From positions 1 to 64,000 of the forward strand of contig CAZNSX010000011.1 in assembly GCA_964575845.1 (NCBI GenBank): a stretch of DNA of 64,000 nt. The letters are read 5' to 3'. Positions 27,621 to 36,962 of the stretch are shown here, one piece after another. This DNA comes from CAZNSX01 sp964575845. Lineage in GTDB: Bacteria; UBA8248; CAZNSX01. A program made the translations under genes and the position numbers. The notes beneath the pieces were generated by a model, which was not told the DNA's origin, did not search any database, and saw only the letters and a program-made list of their open reading frames with translations. Every line of letters starts with the position of its first letter. The first letter of the stretch is position 1.

Positions 27621-29654
27621 ATGCTTGATTACGTCTGGTTGATCCCGGCTTTACCCGCCCTGGGGGTAGTCGTAAACGCCTTCCTGGGCGCCCGATACAT
27701 AAAGGATAGAGCGCACTGGGTCGGTGTCACCTCGGTAGCCCTTTCCCTGGCTGTAACGCTGGTCATCGCCTATCAGGCGATCTTCCACGGGCTCCGCGGC
27801 ACCAACACGCTTTTCACCTGGGTTGTGGCTGGCAACTTCCGAGTAGAGGCCAGCTTCCTCATAGACCCCTTAAGCGTGATCATGCTTCTCGTAGTGGCCG
27901 GAGTGGGCTTCATCGTGCATGTCTACTCCATAGGCTATATGCACGGCGACCCAGGCTACCCCAGATTTTTCGCGGAGCTCAACCTCTTCATGTTCTCCAT
28001 GCTCATCCTGGTCCTGGCCGATAATTACTTTCTCATGTTCCTGGGCTGGGAGGGCGTTGGGCTCTGCTCTTACCTCTTGATAGGCTTCTGGTATGAGAGA
28101 AAGTCGGCCGCGGATGCGGGGATGAAGGCCTTCATCGTGAACCGCATAGGGGATGCGGGCTTCCTCGTGGGCGTCTTCATGATCTGGACGACCTTCGGGA
28201 GCCTAAACTATAAGGAGGTCTTCGGCCACGTGGCCGGGGTGGAGGGAGCAACCCTCACGGCCATCTGTCTTCTCCTCTTCATGGGTGCCACGGGAAAGTC
28301 AGCCCAGCTACCGCTTTTCACCTGGCTTCCCGATGCGATGGAAGGTCCCACGCCTGTCAGCGCCCTCATCCACGCGGCCACCATGGTAACGGCCGGCGTC
28401 TACATGGTGGCCCGGAGCAGTGCCCTCTTTCTCGCCTCACCCACGGCCATGGAGGTGGTGGCGGTGGTGGGGGCTCTTACGGCAATCTTTGCGGCATCCA
28501 TAGGCCTCGCGCAAAACGACATAAAGAGGGTTCTCGCCTACTCCACGGTGAGCCAGCTTGGCTATATGTTTCTGGCCACAGGAGTGGGGGCATTCACCGT
28601 GGGCATCTTCCACCTACTGACCCACGCCTTCTTCAAGGGGCTTCTCTTTCTGGCCTCGGGCTCCGTCATCCACGCCCTATCCGGAGAGCAGGACATGCGC
28701 CGCATGGGAGCCCTCAGGCCCCATATCCCCCGCACGGCCGTGACCTTTTACATCGGGGCACTTGCCATCGCGGGGATACCGCCCTTTGCGGGCTTCTGGA
28801 GCAAGGACGAGATCCTGGCCCATACCTTCAAGAGCGGCCATTACGCTCTCTGGGTCATGGGCGTTGTGGCTGCCCTGATGACGGCCTTCTACATGTTCCG
28901 CCTCATCTACATGACGTTCTACGGTGAGGACCGGGTGACCGAGCATGCCAAGGCCCATCTGCATGAGTCCCCGGGCGTCATGACATGGCCCCTCATCATC
29001 CTGGCGATCCTGTCGGTAGTGGGCGGCATCATCCCCGGCTTTCCGCCCGAGGGGGGCTGGATCCACAGGTTTCTCTCCGAATCCATCGCCGGCGGCCACG
29101 GGGCGGGAGCAGGGCATGCCGGAGGTTCTGGCCTCGTGAGCCTCGCCCACGCGGCGGCCCATGGTGGGGGGGAGGTCCACTTCCTTGGCCTGACGCCCCT
29201 CGATTGGGGCTTGATGCTTCTCTCTGTGGCTGTGGGGGTGGCGGGCTGGCTTCTGGCGCGCTACGCCTATACTATAAACTTCGAATTTCCGGCCAGGGTT
29301 TCGCGGGCTCTCCCGTGGGTCTATAAGACTCTTTACAATAAGTACTGGGTGGATGAGGTCTATGACACAATCGTGGTCCGGCCCGTGCTGGCTTTCATGC
29401 GGGCCATGCTCCGGTTTGACCTCTCTGTAATAGACGGCGCCGTCAACGGAAGCTCCCTCATGACGGTGCTTACCAGCAGGATCTCGGGCATCTTCGACCT
29501 CACCACAGTAGATGGAAGCGTCAACGGCATAAGCGTCATAATCCGTGCAGGCGCCCGCGGGCTAAGGCTCGTCCAGACGGGCATGGTCCAGAATTATGCC
29601 TTTGCCATGCTTCTTGGGGTCTTCCTCATAATAAGCCTCTATCTCTTTCTCTAG
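27621..29654 (+). CDS. nuoL: NADH-quinone oxidoreductase subunit L (cluster 2)
   Basis: A 677-residue antiporter-like subunit, 42 residues longer than copy 1. Core motifs are intact (GWEGVGLCSYLLIGFWYER, KSAQLPLFTWLPDAMEGPTP, NDIKRVLAYSTVSQLGYMF). The extra length lies around residues 490-530, a Gly/His/Ala-rich segment (GGHGAGAGHAGGSG, then AHAAAHGGGEVHF) between late transmembrane helices. Here the first glutamate motif reads EG rather than EA, as in many bacterial homologues. Confidence 0.95.
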   Translation: MLDYVWLIPALPALGVVVNAFLGARYIKDRAHWVGVTSVALSLAVTLVIAYQAIFHGLRGTNTLFTWVVAGNFRVEASFLIDPLSVIMLLVVAGVGFIVHVYSIGYMHGDPGYPRFFAELNLFMFSMLILVLADNYFLMFLGWEGVGLCSYLLIGFWYERKSAADAGMKAFIVNRIGDAGFLVGVFMIWTTFGSLNYKEVFGHVAGVEGATLTAICLLLFMGATGKSAQLPLFTWLPDAMEGPTPVSALIHAATMVTAGVYMVARSSALFLASPTAMEVVAVVGALTAIFAASIGLAQNDIKRVLAYSTVSQLGYMFLATGVGAFTVGIFHLLTHAFFKGLLFLASGSVIHALSGEQDMRRMGALRPHIPRTAVTFYIGALAIAGIPPFAGFWSKDEILAHTFKSGHYALWVMGVVAALMTAFYMFRLIYMTFYGEDRVTEHAKAHLHESPGVMTWPLIILAILSVVGGIIPGFPPEGGWIHRFLSESIAGGHGAGAGHAGGSGLVSLAHAAAHGGGEVHFLGLTPLDWGLMLLSVAVGVAGWLLARYAYTINFEFPARVSRALPWVYKTLYNKYWVDEVYDTIVVRPVLAFMRAMLRFDLSVIDGAVNGSSLMTVLTSRISGIFDLTTVDGSVNGISVIIRAGARGLRLVQTGMVQNYAFAMLLGVFLIISLYLFL

Positions 29655-29683
29655 GGGCTCGAGCTGGCTTTAAGGGAGGCGGC

Positions 29684-31315
29684 ATGTTGACCAACGTCCT
29701 GGGTTTTCCCATCCTCTCTCTCACCTGTTACATTCCCATCATAGGCGCCATATTCATCATGATCTTTTTCGACAAGGAGAATACCCAGGCCATAAAGCGA
29801 TTTGCGTTCGGCGTCGCCCTCCTGGACTTCATCGTGAGCCTGCCCCTCGTCCTCTACTTCAGCGCCGCGCAGGAGGGGATGCAGTTTGTGGAGAAGGTCT
29901 CCTGGATCCCTTCCATCGGGGTTGAGTACTTCTTCGGGATCGACGGCATAAGCATCCTGCTCATCCTGATGACCACCTTCCTCTCGGCCATCTCCGTGCT
30001 CTGCTCCTTCACGGCCATCGAGGAGCGTCAGAAGGAATACTATGTGTGCCTCCTCATCCTCCAGACGGGAATGCTGGGGGTCTTCATGGCTCTGGATTTC
30101 TTCCTCTTTTACGTCTTCTGGGAAGTTATGCTGGTCCCCATGTACTTCCTAATAGGGGTTTGGGGAGGGCCGAGAAAGCTTTACGCGGCAATCAAATTTT
30201 TCCTCTACACGCTCCTGGGGAGCGTGCTCATGCTTTTAGGAATCCTGGCCCTCTATTTCCTCAACGGGAACCCCGCCTACGGCACGGGGGAGCTCACCTT
30301 CAACGCGCTCACCCTCATGAGGATGAACCTGCCCCTGAGCTACCAGTTCTGGATCTTTCTCGCCTTCTTCGTGGGGTTTGCCATAAAAGTCCCCATGTTC
30401 CCCTTCCACACCTGGCTTCCCGATGCCCACGTTGAGGCCCCCACGGCGGGAAGCGTGATCCTGGCGGCGATTTTGCTCAAGATGGGCACCTATGGTTTCG
30501 TGCGCTTCAGCCTCCCCCTCCTGCCCGAGGCGAGCCGTCTCTTCGTGCCCTTCATGGTTGTCTTGGCCGTGATAGGCATAATCTATGGCGCCCTTGTCGC
30601 AATGGCGCAGACGGATATTAAGAAGCTGGTGGCCTACAGCTCAGTGAGCCACTTGGGATTCGTCATGCTGGGCATCTTTGCCCTGAACCCTCAGGGGGTC
30701 CTTGGGGGCATGCTCCAGATGGTGAACCACGGGCTCAGCACGGGGGCCCTCTTCTTGATCGTGGGAATCATTTACGAGCGCCGCCACACCCGGATGATTT
30801 CAGATTTCGGAGGCCTCTCCAAGGTGATCCCGGTTTTCACGGTGATCTTTGCTATCACCATGCTTTCATCCATAGGCCTCCCCGGGCTCAATGGTTTCAT
30901 AGGGGAATTTCTGATCCTGATCGGCGCCTTTAAGGTTAGCTATGTTTATGCCGCCTTCGCCATAACGGGCATTGTGCTCGGGGCCGCTTACATGCTCTGG
31001 CTCTTCCAGAGGATGATGTTCGGCACGGTTAATAACCCCGAGAACCAGCACCTCCGTGACTGCAACGCGCGGGAGGTAGTTTACATGGTGCCCATCATCT
31101 TCTTCATGTTCTGGATCGGCCTCTATCCCAGGCCCTTCCTCAACCTCATGGAGCCCAGCGTGGTCAGGGTGGTCCAGAGGGTTAACCCCTCCTACGAAGC
31201 GGGGAGAAAGCCCATGAATCGCCTCTCAAGAGCGGTCAGCCTTCCCCGGGAGGTTCCGGGAAAGGGGATTAACGGGGAGATCCTGCGCGTGAAGACCGCG
31301 AAAGAGAAGAGGTAA
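29684..31315 (+). CDS. nuoM: NADH-quinone oxidoreductase subunit M (cluster 2)
   Basis: A 543-residue antiporter-like subunit. Glutamate in FWEVMLVPMYFLIGVWGG and lysine in KVPMFPFHTWLPDAHVEAPT are conserved. The C-terminal 40 residues are a basic tail. ATG at 29684 follows GGGAGGCGGC. Confidence 0.95.
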   Translation: MLTNVLGFPILSLTCYIPIIGAIFIMIFFDKENTQAIKRFAFGVALLDFIVSLPLVLYFSAAQEGMQFVEKVSWIPSIGVEYFFGIDGISILLILMTTFLSAISVLCSFTAIEERQKEYYVCLLILQTGMLGVFMALDFFLFYVFWEVMLVPMYFLIGVWGGPRKLYAAIKFFLYTLLGSVLMLLGILALYFLNGNPAYGTGELTFNALTLMRMNLPLSYQFWIFLAFFVGFAIKVPMFPFHTWLPDAHVEAPTAGSVILAAILLKMGTYGFVRFSLPLLPEASRLFVPFMVVLAVIGIIYGALVAMAQTDIKKLVAYSSVSHLGFVMLGIFALNPQGVLGGMLQMVNHGLSTGALFLIVGIIYERRHTRMISDFGGLSKVIPVFTVIFAITMLSSIGLPGLNGFIGEFLILIGAFKVSYVYAAFAITGIVLGAAYMLWLFQRMMFGTVNNPENQHLRDCNAREVVYMVPIIFFMFWIGLYPRPFLNLMEPSVVRVVQRVNPSYEAGRKPMNRLSRAVSLPREVPGKGINGEILRVKTAKEKR

Positions 31316-31321
31316 TCGAGA

Positions 31322-32776
31322 ATGCCTCTAGCCATTCCAATACCCATCCTTTCGGCCGCGCTGCCCGAGCTCCTCATGGCGGGGCTCATCTGCCTCATCT
31401 TTGGCGTAGACCTCTTCACCCCGAGGGCCGCCAAGATGAGAGTGGGGGTGTTGAGCCTGCTGGGGCTTCTTGTGGTTGCCGCCGTGACGCTCGCCATGTG
31501 GAATCAGCGGGCCGAGACTTTCAGCGGCATGTTTCTCCTTGATGGGTACGCCCTCTTCTTCAAGCTCATCTTCCTGGCCGTAACGTCCCTTTCCATCCTC
31601 ATATCCCTTCAGTATCTAAAGGTCGAGGACATCAACTTCGGCGAGTACTACGGCCTCATGCTCTTCGCGACCCTCGGGATGATGATTATGGCCGCGGGCG
31701 GCGACCTCATAAGCATCTACCTGGGGCTCGAGCTCATGAGCATAAGCATCTATGTGCTCGTGGGCTTCATGAAGAAGGACCCCAGCTCCCAGGAGGCGGC
31801 CCTTAAATATTTCCTGCTGGGGGCCTTTACATCCGCGATCCTCCTCTACGGCATGGCCCTCACCTACGGGCTCACAGGGTCTACAAACCTAAAAGAGATA
31901 GCCGGGGCCCTCAAGATGAGCCCCGGATTCCTTGATAACCCGGCCCTCACCATGGCAATCGTTCTGGTCGTGGTAGGCTTTGGATTCAAGATCGCGCTCG
32001 TTCCATTCCACATGTGGGCCCCTGATGCCTACCACGGCGCCCCGACCTCCATCACGGCCTACATGAGCGTCGGGGTCAAGGCCGCTGCTTTCGCCGGCCT
32101 GGTGAGAATACTCCTGGTTGGCTTCTCGGCCCTTGACGTCAAATGGAACGTGCTCCTCTGGGTCCTCTCCGCCTTCAGCATGACCTGGGGAAATGTGGCC
32201 GCCATAGCGCAGACCAATATAAAGCGCATGCTGGCCTACTCCAGCATAGCCCACGCGGGGTATCTCCTCATAGGGGTTGTGGCCGGTGGGAGGACTGGCC
32301 TGACGGCCCTCCTCTTCTATCTCGCGGTCTATATATTCATGAATATAGGCGCCTTCTCCATGGTCATCCTGCTCTGCCGCGAGGGCTTCAGGGGAGACCG
32401 AATAGAGGATTTCCAGGGCCTCGCCAGGGTCCACCCCGTGGCGGGCCTCGCCTTCGTGGTTTTCTTCCTCTCCCTGGCGGGGATACCCCCTACGGCGGGC
32501 TTCGTGGCCAAGCTCTACATCTTCGGTGCGGCTATCGAGAAGGGGTATGTATGGCTTGCCCTGATAGGGGTGCTCAACAGTGCCATAAGCGTCTATTACT
32601 ATTTCCGGGTAGTCATGCTCATGTACATGTGTGACCTCAAAGGCATTCCCCGCCTCTCCCGCTCGAAAGCCCTGATAGCCGCCCTTCTCATCATGGTGGG
32701 GGCCACTTTCCTCCTGGGCGTATTCCCGGGCCCCTTCATCGAGGCGGCCAGGGCCTCGGTTATGGCATTCCTCTAG
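31322..32776 (+). CDS. nuoN: NADH-quinone oxidoreductase subunit N (cluster 2)
   Basis: A 484-residue antiporter-like subunit with LGLELMSISIYVLVGF, FKIALVPFHMWAPDAYHGAP and TNIKRMLAYSSIAHAGY. It ends cluster 2. The 194-nt gap behind it has no clear terminator hairpin, so some read-through into the MFS genes is possible. Confidence 0.95.
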   Translation: MPLAIPIPILSAALPELLMAGLICLIFGVDLFTPRAAKMRVGVLSLLGLLVVAAVTLAMWNQRAETFSGMFLLDGYALFFKLIFLAVTSLSILISLQYLKVEDINFGEYYGLMLFATLGMMIMAAGGDLISIYLGLELMSISIYVLVGFMKKDPSSQEAALKYFLLGAFTSAILLYGMALTYGLTGSTNLKEIAGALKMSPGFLDNPALTMAIVLVVVGFGFKIALVPFHMWAPDAYHGAPTSITAYMSVGVKAAAFAGLVRILLVGFSALDVKWNVLLWVLSAFSMTWGNVAAIAQTNIKRMLAYSSIAHAGYLLIGVVAGGRTGLTALLFYLAVYIFMNIGAFSMVILLCREGFRGDRIEDFQGLARVHPVAGLAFVVFFLSLAGIPPTAGFVAKLYIFGAAIEKGYVWLALIGVLNSAISVYYYFRVVMLMYMCDLKGIPRLSRSKALIAALLIMVGATFLLGVFPGPFIEAARASVMAFL

Positions 32777-32970
32777 CCGAGAGCCTCTTTCAGAAAGCTC
32801 AGGCGCGGATGGGCCCTTATGGCTCACTCGCTCCTCTGAGCCCGCTTGAATTCTTAAATTCTCCCCTCAATTTCCCCTTCCCAAATCCGCCATTTTCTGT
32901 CAATTTGTGAGGGCATTCGGCCGGGCGCAGGATTGGCCCTCTTCTTATTTATCCTCAGAGGGTTTCTCCT

Positions 32971-34149
32971 TTGCAGGAAGACCGCTTCCGCTGGACCATC
33001 CTGGCCACTGTCTATCTGGGGATGGTTGCCTTTGCCGTTGCCTACCACGCCATCCCACCGGTCCTGCCCCTGATAATGAGGGAGCTTTCGCTCTCCCACG
33101 CTCAGGGAGGGCTCCTCATGGGTGTTTTTGCCCTCCCCGGAATCGTCGTTTGCATCCTTTCGGGCATGCTCTCCGACCGCTACGGAATCAAGACCGTTGG
33201 AGGTATCTCCCTGGCCCTCATGGCGCTCGGCCCCCTCTGGGCTGCACTGAGCACGGGCTATGGCCATCTGCTCCTTGGCAGAACGCTCACCGGAGTCGGC
33301 GCCATGGCCGTCACACCCGTTCTTTACCAACTCCTCTCCCAGTGGTTTATGGGAAGGGAGATGGGCCTGGCGATGGGGATTTTTTCCACGGCCTATCCCT
33401 TAGGGACCATGCTGAGCTTCAATGCCTTTGGCTATCTGGGGGCGGGGTTTGGCTGGCGGGCCCCCGTCTGGGTGAGCGCTGGCACAGGAGCTCTCGCGCT
33501 CGCAATATTTCACCTCGCTTGCCGCGAGCGGCTGGGAGAGGCGTCGGAACCCGAGAGGGCCTCCTTCAGGCCCTCCATGATATTGGGCCTGGGGCTTCCC
33601 ATCTGGCTTCTGGCCTTTTCCTGGACTTCTTTTGAATCGGTCATCATCTCCTTTCTCACCTTTGCGCCTGACTATTTTCTGGGAAAGGGCTTGAGCCTCG
33701 CCTTTGCGAGCGCCCTCCCCTCACTCATCCTGCCCGCCCACATCTTCATCCAGCCCCTGGTGGGCTGGCTTGTGGACCGCCTGGGCCGAAAGGAGTACTT
33801 CATCGGCCTGGGAGGGCTCTCTATGGCCCTTATCATGGTGGTCATGGCGGGTGAGCGGGAGAGCTACCTCCTGCCCCTCATCATGCTCGGGGTCTTCTCA
33901 TCCCTGGTGCCCACTCCCACCTTCGCCTTTCCTCCCGAGCTGGTAGCCCCCCTTTACCTTGGCCTCGGCTTCGGAATTGTGCACTCCTTCTCAAACGTGG
34001 GCAGGGTGCTCGCTCCCTACCTTGTGGGGTTCGCCCGCGACTACACGGGAGATTACAGCGCGGGCTTCCTCATAATGTCTATCCTGAGCCTGGGGGCGAC
34101 GGTCAACATAGCCCTCCTGGCGCTGAGGCAAAGGAGGAAGGGGGCCTGA
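32971..34149 (+). CDS. MFS transporter (first of a pair)
   Basis: About 392 residues, twelve predicted transmembrane helices, with SGMLSDRYGIKTVGG after helix 2 and GWLVDRLGRKEYFIG in the second half. General topology resembles the CynX/NimT and organic-anion MFS groups, but the substrate cannot be named. Start is TTG at 32971. The stop overlaps the start of the next MFS gene by one base (TGATG), so they are translated together and may be used as a pair. Confidence 0.85.
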   Translation: MQEDRFRWTILATVYLGMVAFAVAYHAIPPVLPLIMRELSLSHAQGGLLMGVFALPGIVVCILSGMLSDRYGIKTVGGISLALMALGPLWAALSTGYGHLLLGRTLTGVGAMAVTPVLYQLLSQWFMGREMGLAMGIFSTAYPLGTMLSFNAFGYLGAGFGWRAPVWVSAGTGALALAIFHLACRERLGEASEPERASFRPSMILGLGLPIWLLAFSWTSFESVIISFLTFAPDYFLGKGLSLAFASALPSLILPAHIFIQPLVGWLVDRLGRKEYFIGLGGLSMALIMVVMAGERESYLLPLIMLGVFSSLVPTPTFAFPPELVAPLYLGLGFGIVHSFSNVGRVLAPYLVGFARDYTGDYSAGFLIMSILSLGATVNIALLALRQRRKGA

Positions 34150-35399
34150 TGCGGCGGAGGAAAGGGCTCCACTACGGCTGGGTTATCGCCCTCATGGGGC
34201 TTCTCACCACCATCGGCGCTCACGGCTTCGGCCGGATGGCCTATACCGTCATCCTCCCCGATATGAAGGAAGGCCTCCAGCTCATCTATGCGCCCATGGG
34301 GCTCCTGGCTACCGGGAACTTCTTGGGCTACCTTGTGGCCGCCCTCCTGGGCGGCATGCTGGCGACCCGCTATGGCTCAAGGCTCGTCATCTCCCTCTCC
34401 CTTCTTCTCATAGGCCTGAGCATGGTGCTCACGGGCTTTGCCCGGACCTTCGAGTTCGCCCTCGCCATGCGCACACTCACGGGCCTTGGAAATGGAGGGG
34501 CCTATGTGCCCGCCATGGCGCTCGGCTCCGCCTGGTTCGCCATGAGGCGGCGGGGCTTCGCCACGGGGCTTATCGCGGCTGGCATCGGGGGGGGCACGCT
34601 GCTCGCGGGCATCCTCGTCCCTCCCATAATCCAGGCCCATGGGAGCGAGGGCTGGCGCTTTGCCTGGTACTACCTGGGAGGGGGCGTGCTCGTAATCTCA
34701 GGGGTCTGCTTCGCGGCGGTCCGCAATAGGCCGGAGGACCTGGGCCTTAAGCCCGTCGGCGTGGAGGAGGGCTCGGGAGAGGCCCTTGAGGGGGCGAAAG
34801 GAGCGGAAGCCCCGAGCTGGAAGGAAGTCTACCGATTGAGGCGGGTCTGGCACCTGGGCGTCGTATATTTCGCCTACGGCTTCTCCTACGTCATCTACTG
34901 GACCTTTTTCGCCGCGTTTCTAGTCAAGGAGATGGGCATGAGCTACTCCCGGGCGGGCAGCCTCGTGGCCCTTGTGGGAGGGCTGAGCATCATCTGCGGG
35001 GTTCTCTGGGGAGGGCTCTCCGACCTCCTGGGCCGAAGATGGGGACTCACCCTTTCCTACCTTACCCTCTCCCTGGCCTACACCATCTTTGCCCTGGAGA
35101 AGTCCCCGGCCGGCCACTACCTCTCTGCCGTCGTCTTCGGGGTGACGGCCTGGTCGGTGCCCGTCATCATGGCCGCCGCCGCCGGGGACTATGTGGGCCC
35201 AAGGCTCTCACCCGCGGGGCTCGGCTTCATAACGCTTTTCTTCGGCCTTGGGCAGGCCCTCGGCCCCTGGGTCGGGGGCGCGCTCGCCGACTCTACCGGC
35301 TCCTTCACCTGGCCCTTCCTCCTGGCCGCAGCCGTCTCCCTCGCCGGCGCCCTGGGTTCGCAGACATTGAGAAGGGGTGAGGAGGGGGCTGGCCGGTAG
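34149..35399 (+). CDS. MFS transporter (second of a pair)
   Basis: A 416-residue, twelve-helix transporter. It begins GLHYGWVIALMGLLTTIGAHGFGRMAY, reminiscent of YbfB/YjiJ-type MFS proteins; motif GGLSDLLGRRWGLTLS lies in the second half. A hydrophilic loop rich in Gly/Glu (about residues 205-225) separates the two six-helix halves. It starts at the overlapping TGATG with the upstream MFS gene. Substrate unknown. Confidence 0.85.
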   Translation: MRRRKGLHYGWVIALMGLLTTIGAHGFGRMAYTVILPDMKEGLQLIYAPMGLLATGNFLGYLVAALLGGMLATRYGSRLVISLSLLLIGLSMVLTGFARTFEFALAMRTLTGLGNGGAYVPAMALGSAWFAMRRRGFATGLIAAGIGGGTLLAGILVPPIIQAHGSEGWRFAWYYLGGGVLVISGVCFAAVRNRPEDLGLKPVGVEEGSGEALEGAKGAEAPSWKEVYRLRRVWHLGVVYFAYGFSYVIYWTFFAAFLVKEMGMSYSRAGSLVALVGGLSIICGVLWGGLSDLLGRRWGLTLSYLTLSLAYTIFALEKSPAGHYLSAVVFGVTAWSVPVIMAAAAGDYVGPRLSPAGLGFITLFFGLGQALGPWVGGALADSTGSFTWPFLLAAAVSLAGALGSQTLRRGEEGAGR

Positions 35400-35438
35400 C
35401 GCGTTCCTTTCCGCTTCTCGATCTGATATCCTTTTGGT

Positions 35439-35450
35439 GACTCACTATAG
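35439..35450 (+). promoter_or_regulatory. 12-nt match to the core of a T7-type phage promoter
   Basis: GACTCACTATAG here is identical to the -11 to +1 core of the T7 RNA polymerase promoter; the upstream part (TTTGGT) does not match TAATAC. It lies 30 nt before the start of an AT-rich gene and points to it. The same bases contain TATAGT, a possible sigma-70 -10 box. Coincidence is possible. Confidence 0.3.
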
Positions 35451-35480
35451 TATGACCTTCAAAATGGAGTAAGGGATAAT

Positions 35481-36644
35481 ATGGCGGGCAATATTAGACA
35501 AGAAGTTTACCGCCGACTTGTTTTAGCAAAATCCCTCCACAGGGCTGGCGATGCTGCTTGTGCAAGCCGGAACGACCAAATGAACTTTACTAAAGGAATA
35601 TTGCTTTTACACGATGCCGCAGAGGCTGGGCTCGGTGCAATAGCGGATCATCTCAATGCAAGGCTTACCGGCAATCATTATCTTCTGGATTATTATGACC
35701 TGATTGAAAATGCAGACCCCCAAGGTCGAAAAGTTCCTTATAGAACCCAAATGCGAAATTTGAATACCCTTCGAAATAATGCGAAACATCAAGGGATACT
35801 CCCAGACCCCAAGGGCAATGCTCATTTTCCTGCAACAGTACATGCCCTTTTGGATGATATTTGCCAAACATATCTTGCCCTAGATTTCTCTTCTGTTAGC
35901 TTGAAATCCTTAATAAATAATCGAAAAGTGCTCCAGTCAATAGAAGAAGCTGAGAGCGAGCTAAAAGTGGGCAATATAGAAAAAGCTCTCATTTCTTTGG
36001 CCTATGCGATGTATCATATCTGCGAAGCCATTTCGCTATTAGTTGTCTTATTGGATGAAAAACCAATTCATTTCCCTGATATCCACTCGATTCCCCAAAC
36101 AATTAAACTTATTCAACACGGAGTCGACCCATATCTATACTACAGATTCAAAAATATGACCCCTCAGGTGGGTAGGCGTGGAGATACATCAGAATTGGTA
36201 CACCGCTGGGATAAGAATTTAGGACATCCCGGGAATTGGACAAGACATAACGCAACTTTTTGCTTAAGTTTCTGTATCGACGCAGCTCTCAAATTTCGAA
36301 GAGAAGAAGACGAAAGCTATCCTCTGATACCCTATCAGGACGTCTATGAGGATATAATCGAAGCAATAAATGATGAAGTAATAATTTGGGATCGGTCTTT
36401 TTATGCGCCAATACGTTTAATTGTACAACCCACAAAAACAAGAAGTCCTGTTTTAACTTTGAGAAAAGGCCAATCTATTATTGGATTCGCAAATGATTCA
36501 GAGGATAGACCAGATGAATGGTATATAACGAGCAAGAATATCCCTCATATCCCTTCAGAATTCGCTGGATTTGGTTTTGTATCGAAAAGCGATGTAAAGA
36601 TAACCAGACGAGAAAAAGATGCCAACGAAAATAATGATTCATAA
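35481..36644 (+). CDS. HEPN-like protein of unknown function in AT-rich DNA
   Basis: A 387-residue soluble protein. I do not recognise the family by name. The N-terminal 110 residues are helical and contain LRNNAKHQGIL, an R-x4-H motif (R98, H103) in the setting typical of HEPN domains, many of which are RNases in toxin-antitoxin and phage-defence systems. A second helical region (residues 140-200) and a mostly beta C-terminal end follow. The gene is much richer in A+T than its neighbours and uses different codons, so recent transfer is likely. ATG at 35481 follows AAGGG. No partner antitoxin is visible next to it. Confidence 0.7.
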   Translation: MAGNIRQEVYRRLVLAKSLHRAGDAACASRNDQMNFTKGILLLHDAAEAGLGAIADHLNARLTGNHYLLDYYDLIENADPQGRKVPYRTQMRNLNTLRNNAKHQGILPDPKGNAHFPATVHALLDDICQTYLALDFSSVSLKSLINNRKVLQSIEEAESELKVGNIEKALISLAYAMYHICEAISLLVVLLDEKPIHFPDIHSIPQTIKLIQHGVDPYLYYRFKNMTPQVGRRGDTSELVHRWDKNLGHPGNWTRHNATFCLSFCIDAALKFRREEDESYPLIPYQDVYEDIIEAINDEVIIWDRSFYAPIRLIVQPTKTRSPVLTLRKGQSIIGFANDSEDRPDEWYITSKNIPHIPSEFAGFGFVSKSDVKITRREKDANENNDS

Positions 36645-36827
36645 CAGATTGTTGCTTTTGCCTCTCCTTCTATCTATCTATTTCAACTAACCGTTTTTAC
36701 CTTCAACGAGCAAGCAGAGCCGTAGGTTTTTCAATCCTCATAGCTCATGCTCTGGATTTATGGGGAACTTATGGTGGCTGCTGAAAAAGTCTACAAATAA
36801 TGTATTATCAAGAAAGATCGCAGATAC

Positions 36828-36962
36828 CTACAGCAGACCTCCCACCCGCCGGGACACCACCCTGCCTCTCCTTCCATGACCCTCAATCGCAAAATACCCC
36901 AGCACCGCCTCCGCCGCGCCGAGAAGCAGCCTTTCGTAGGGGGCGGGGTCGTAGCTTCTCGC
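36828..36962 (-). pseudogene. Fragment of the PolB C-terminus
   Basis: Read on the minus strand, this gives ARSYDPAPYERLLLGAAEAV continuing LGYFAIEGHGRRGRVV to a stop. It is a diverged copy of the last 45 residues of the polymerase gene 1.1 kb away (ARSYDPAPYERLLLEAAEAV, then LIYFGIDDNGRRPRV). The rest of that second polymerase copy is missing. Confidence 0.85.
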
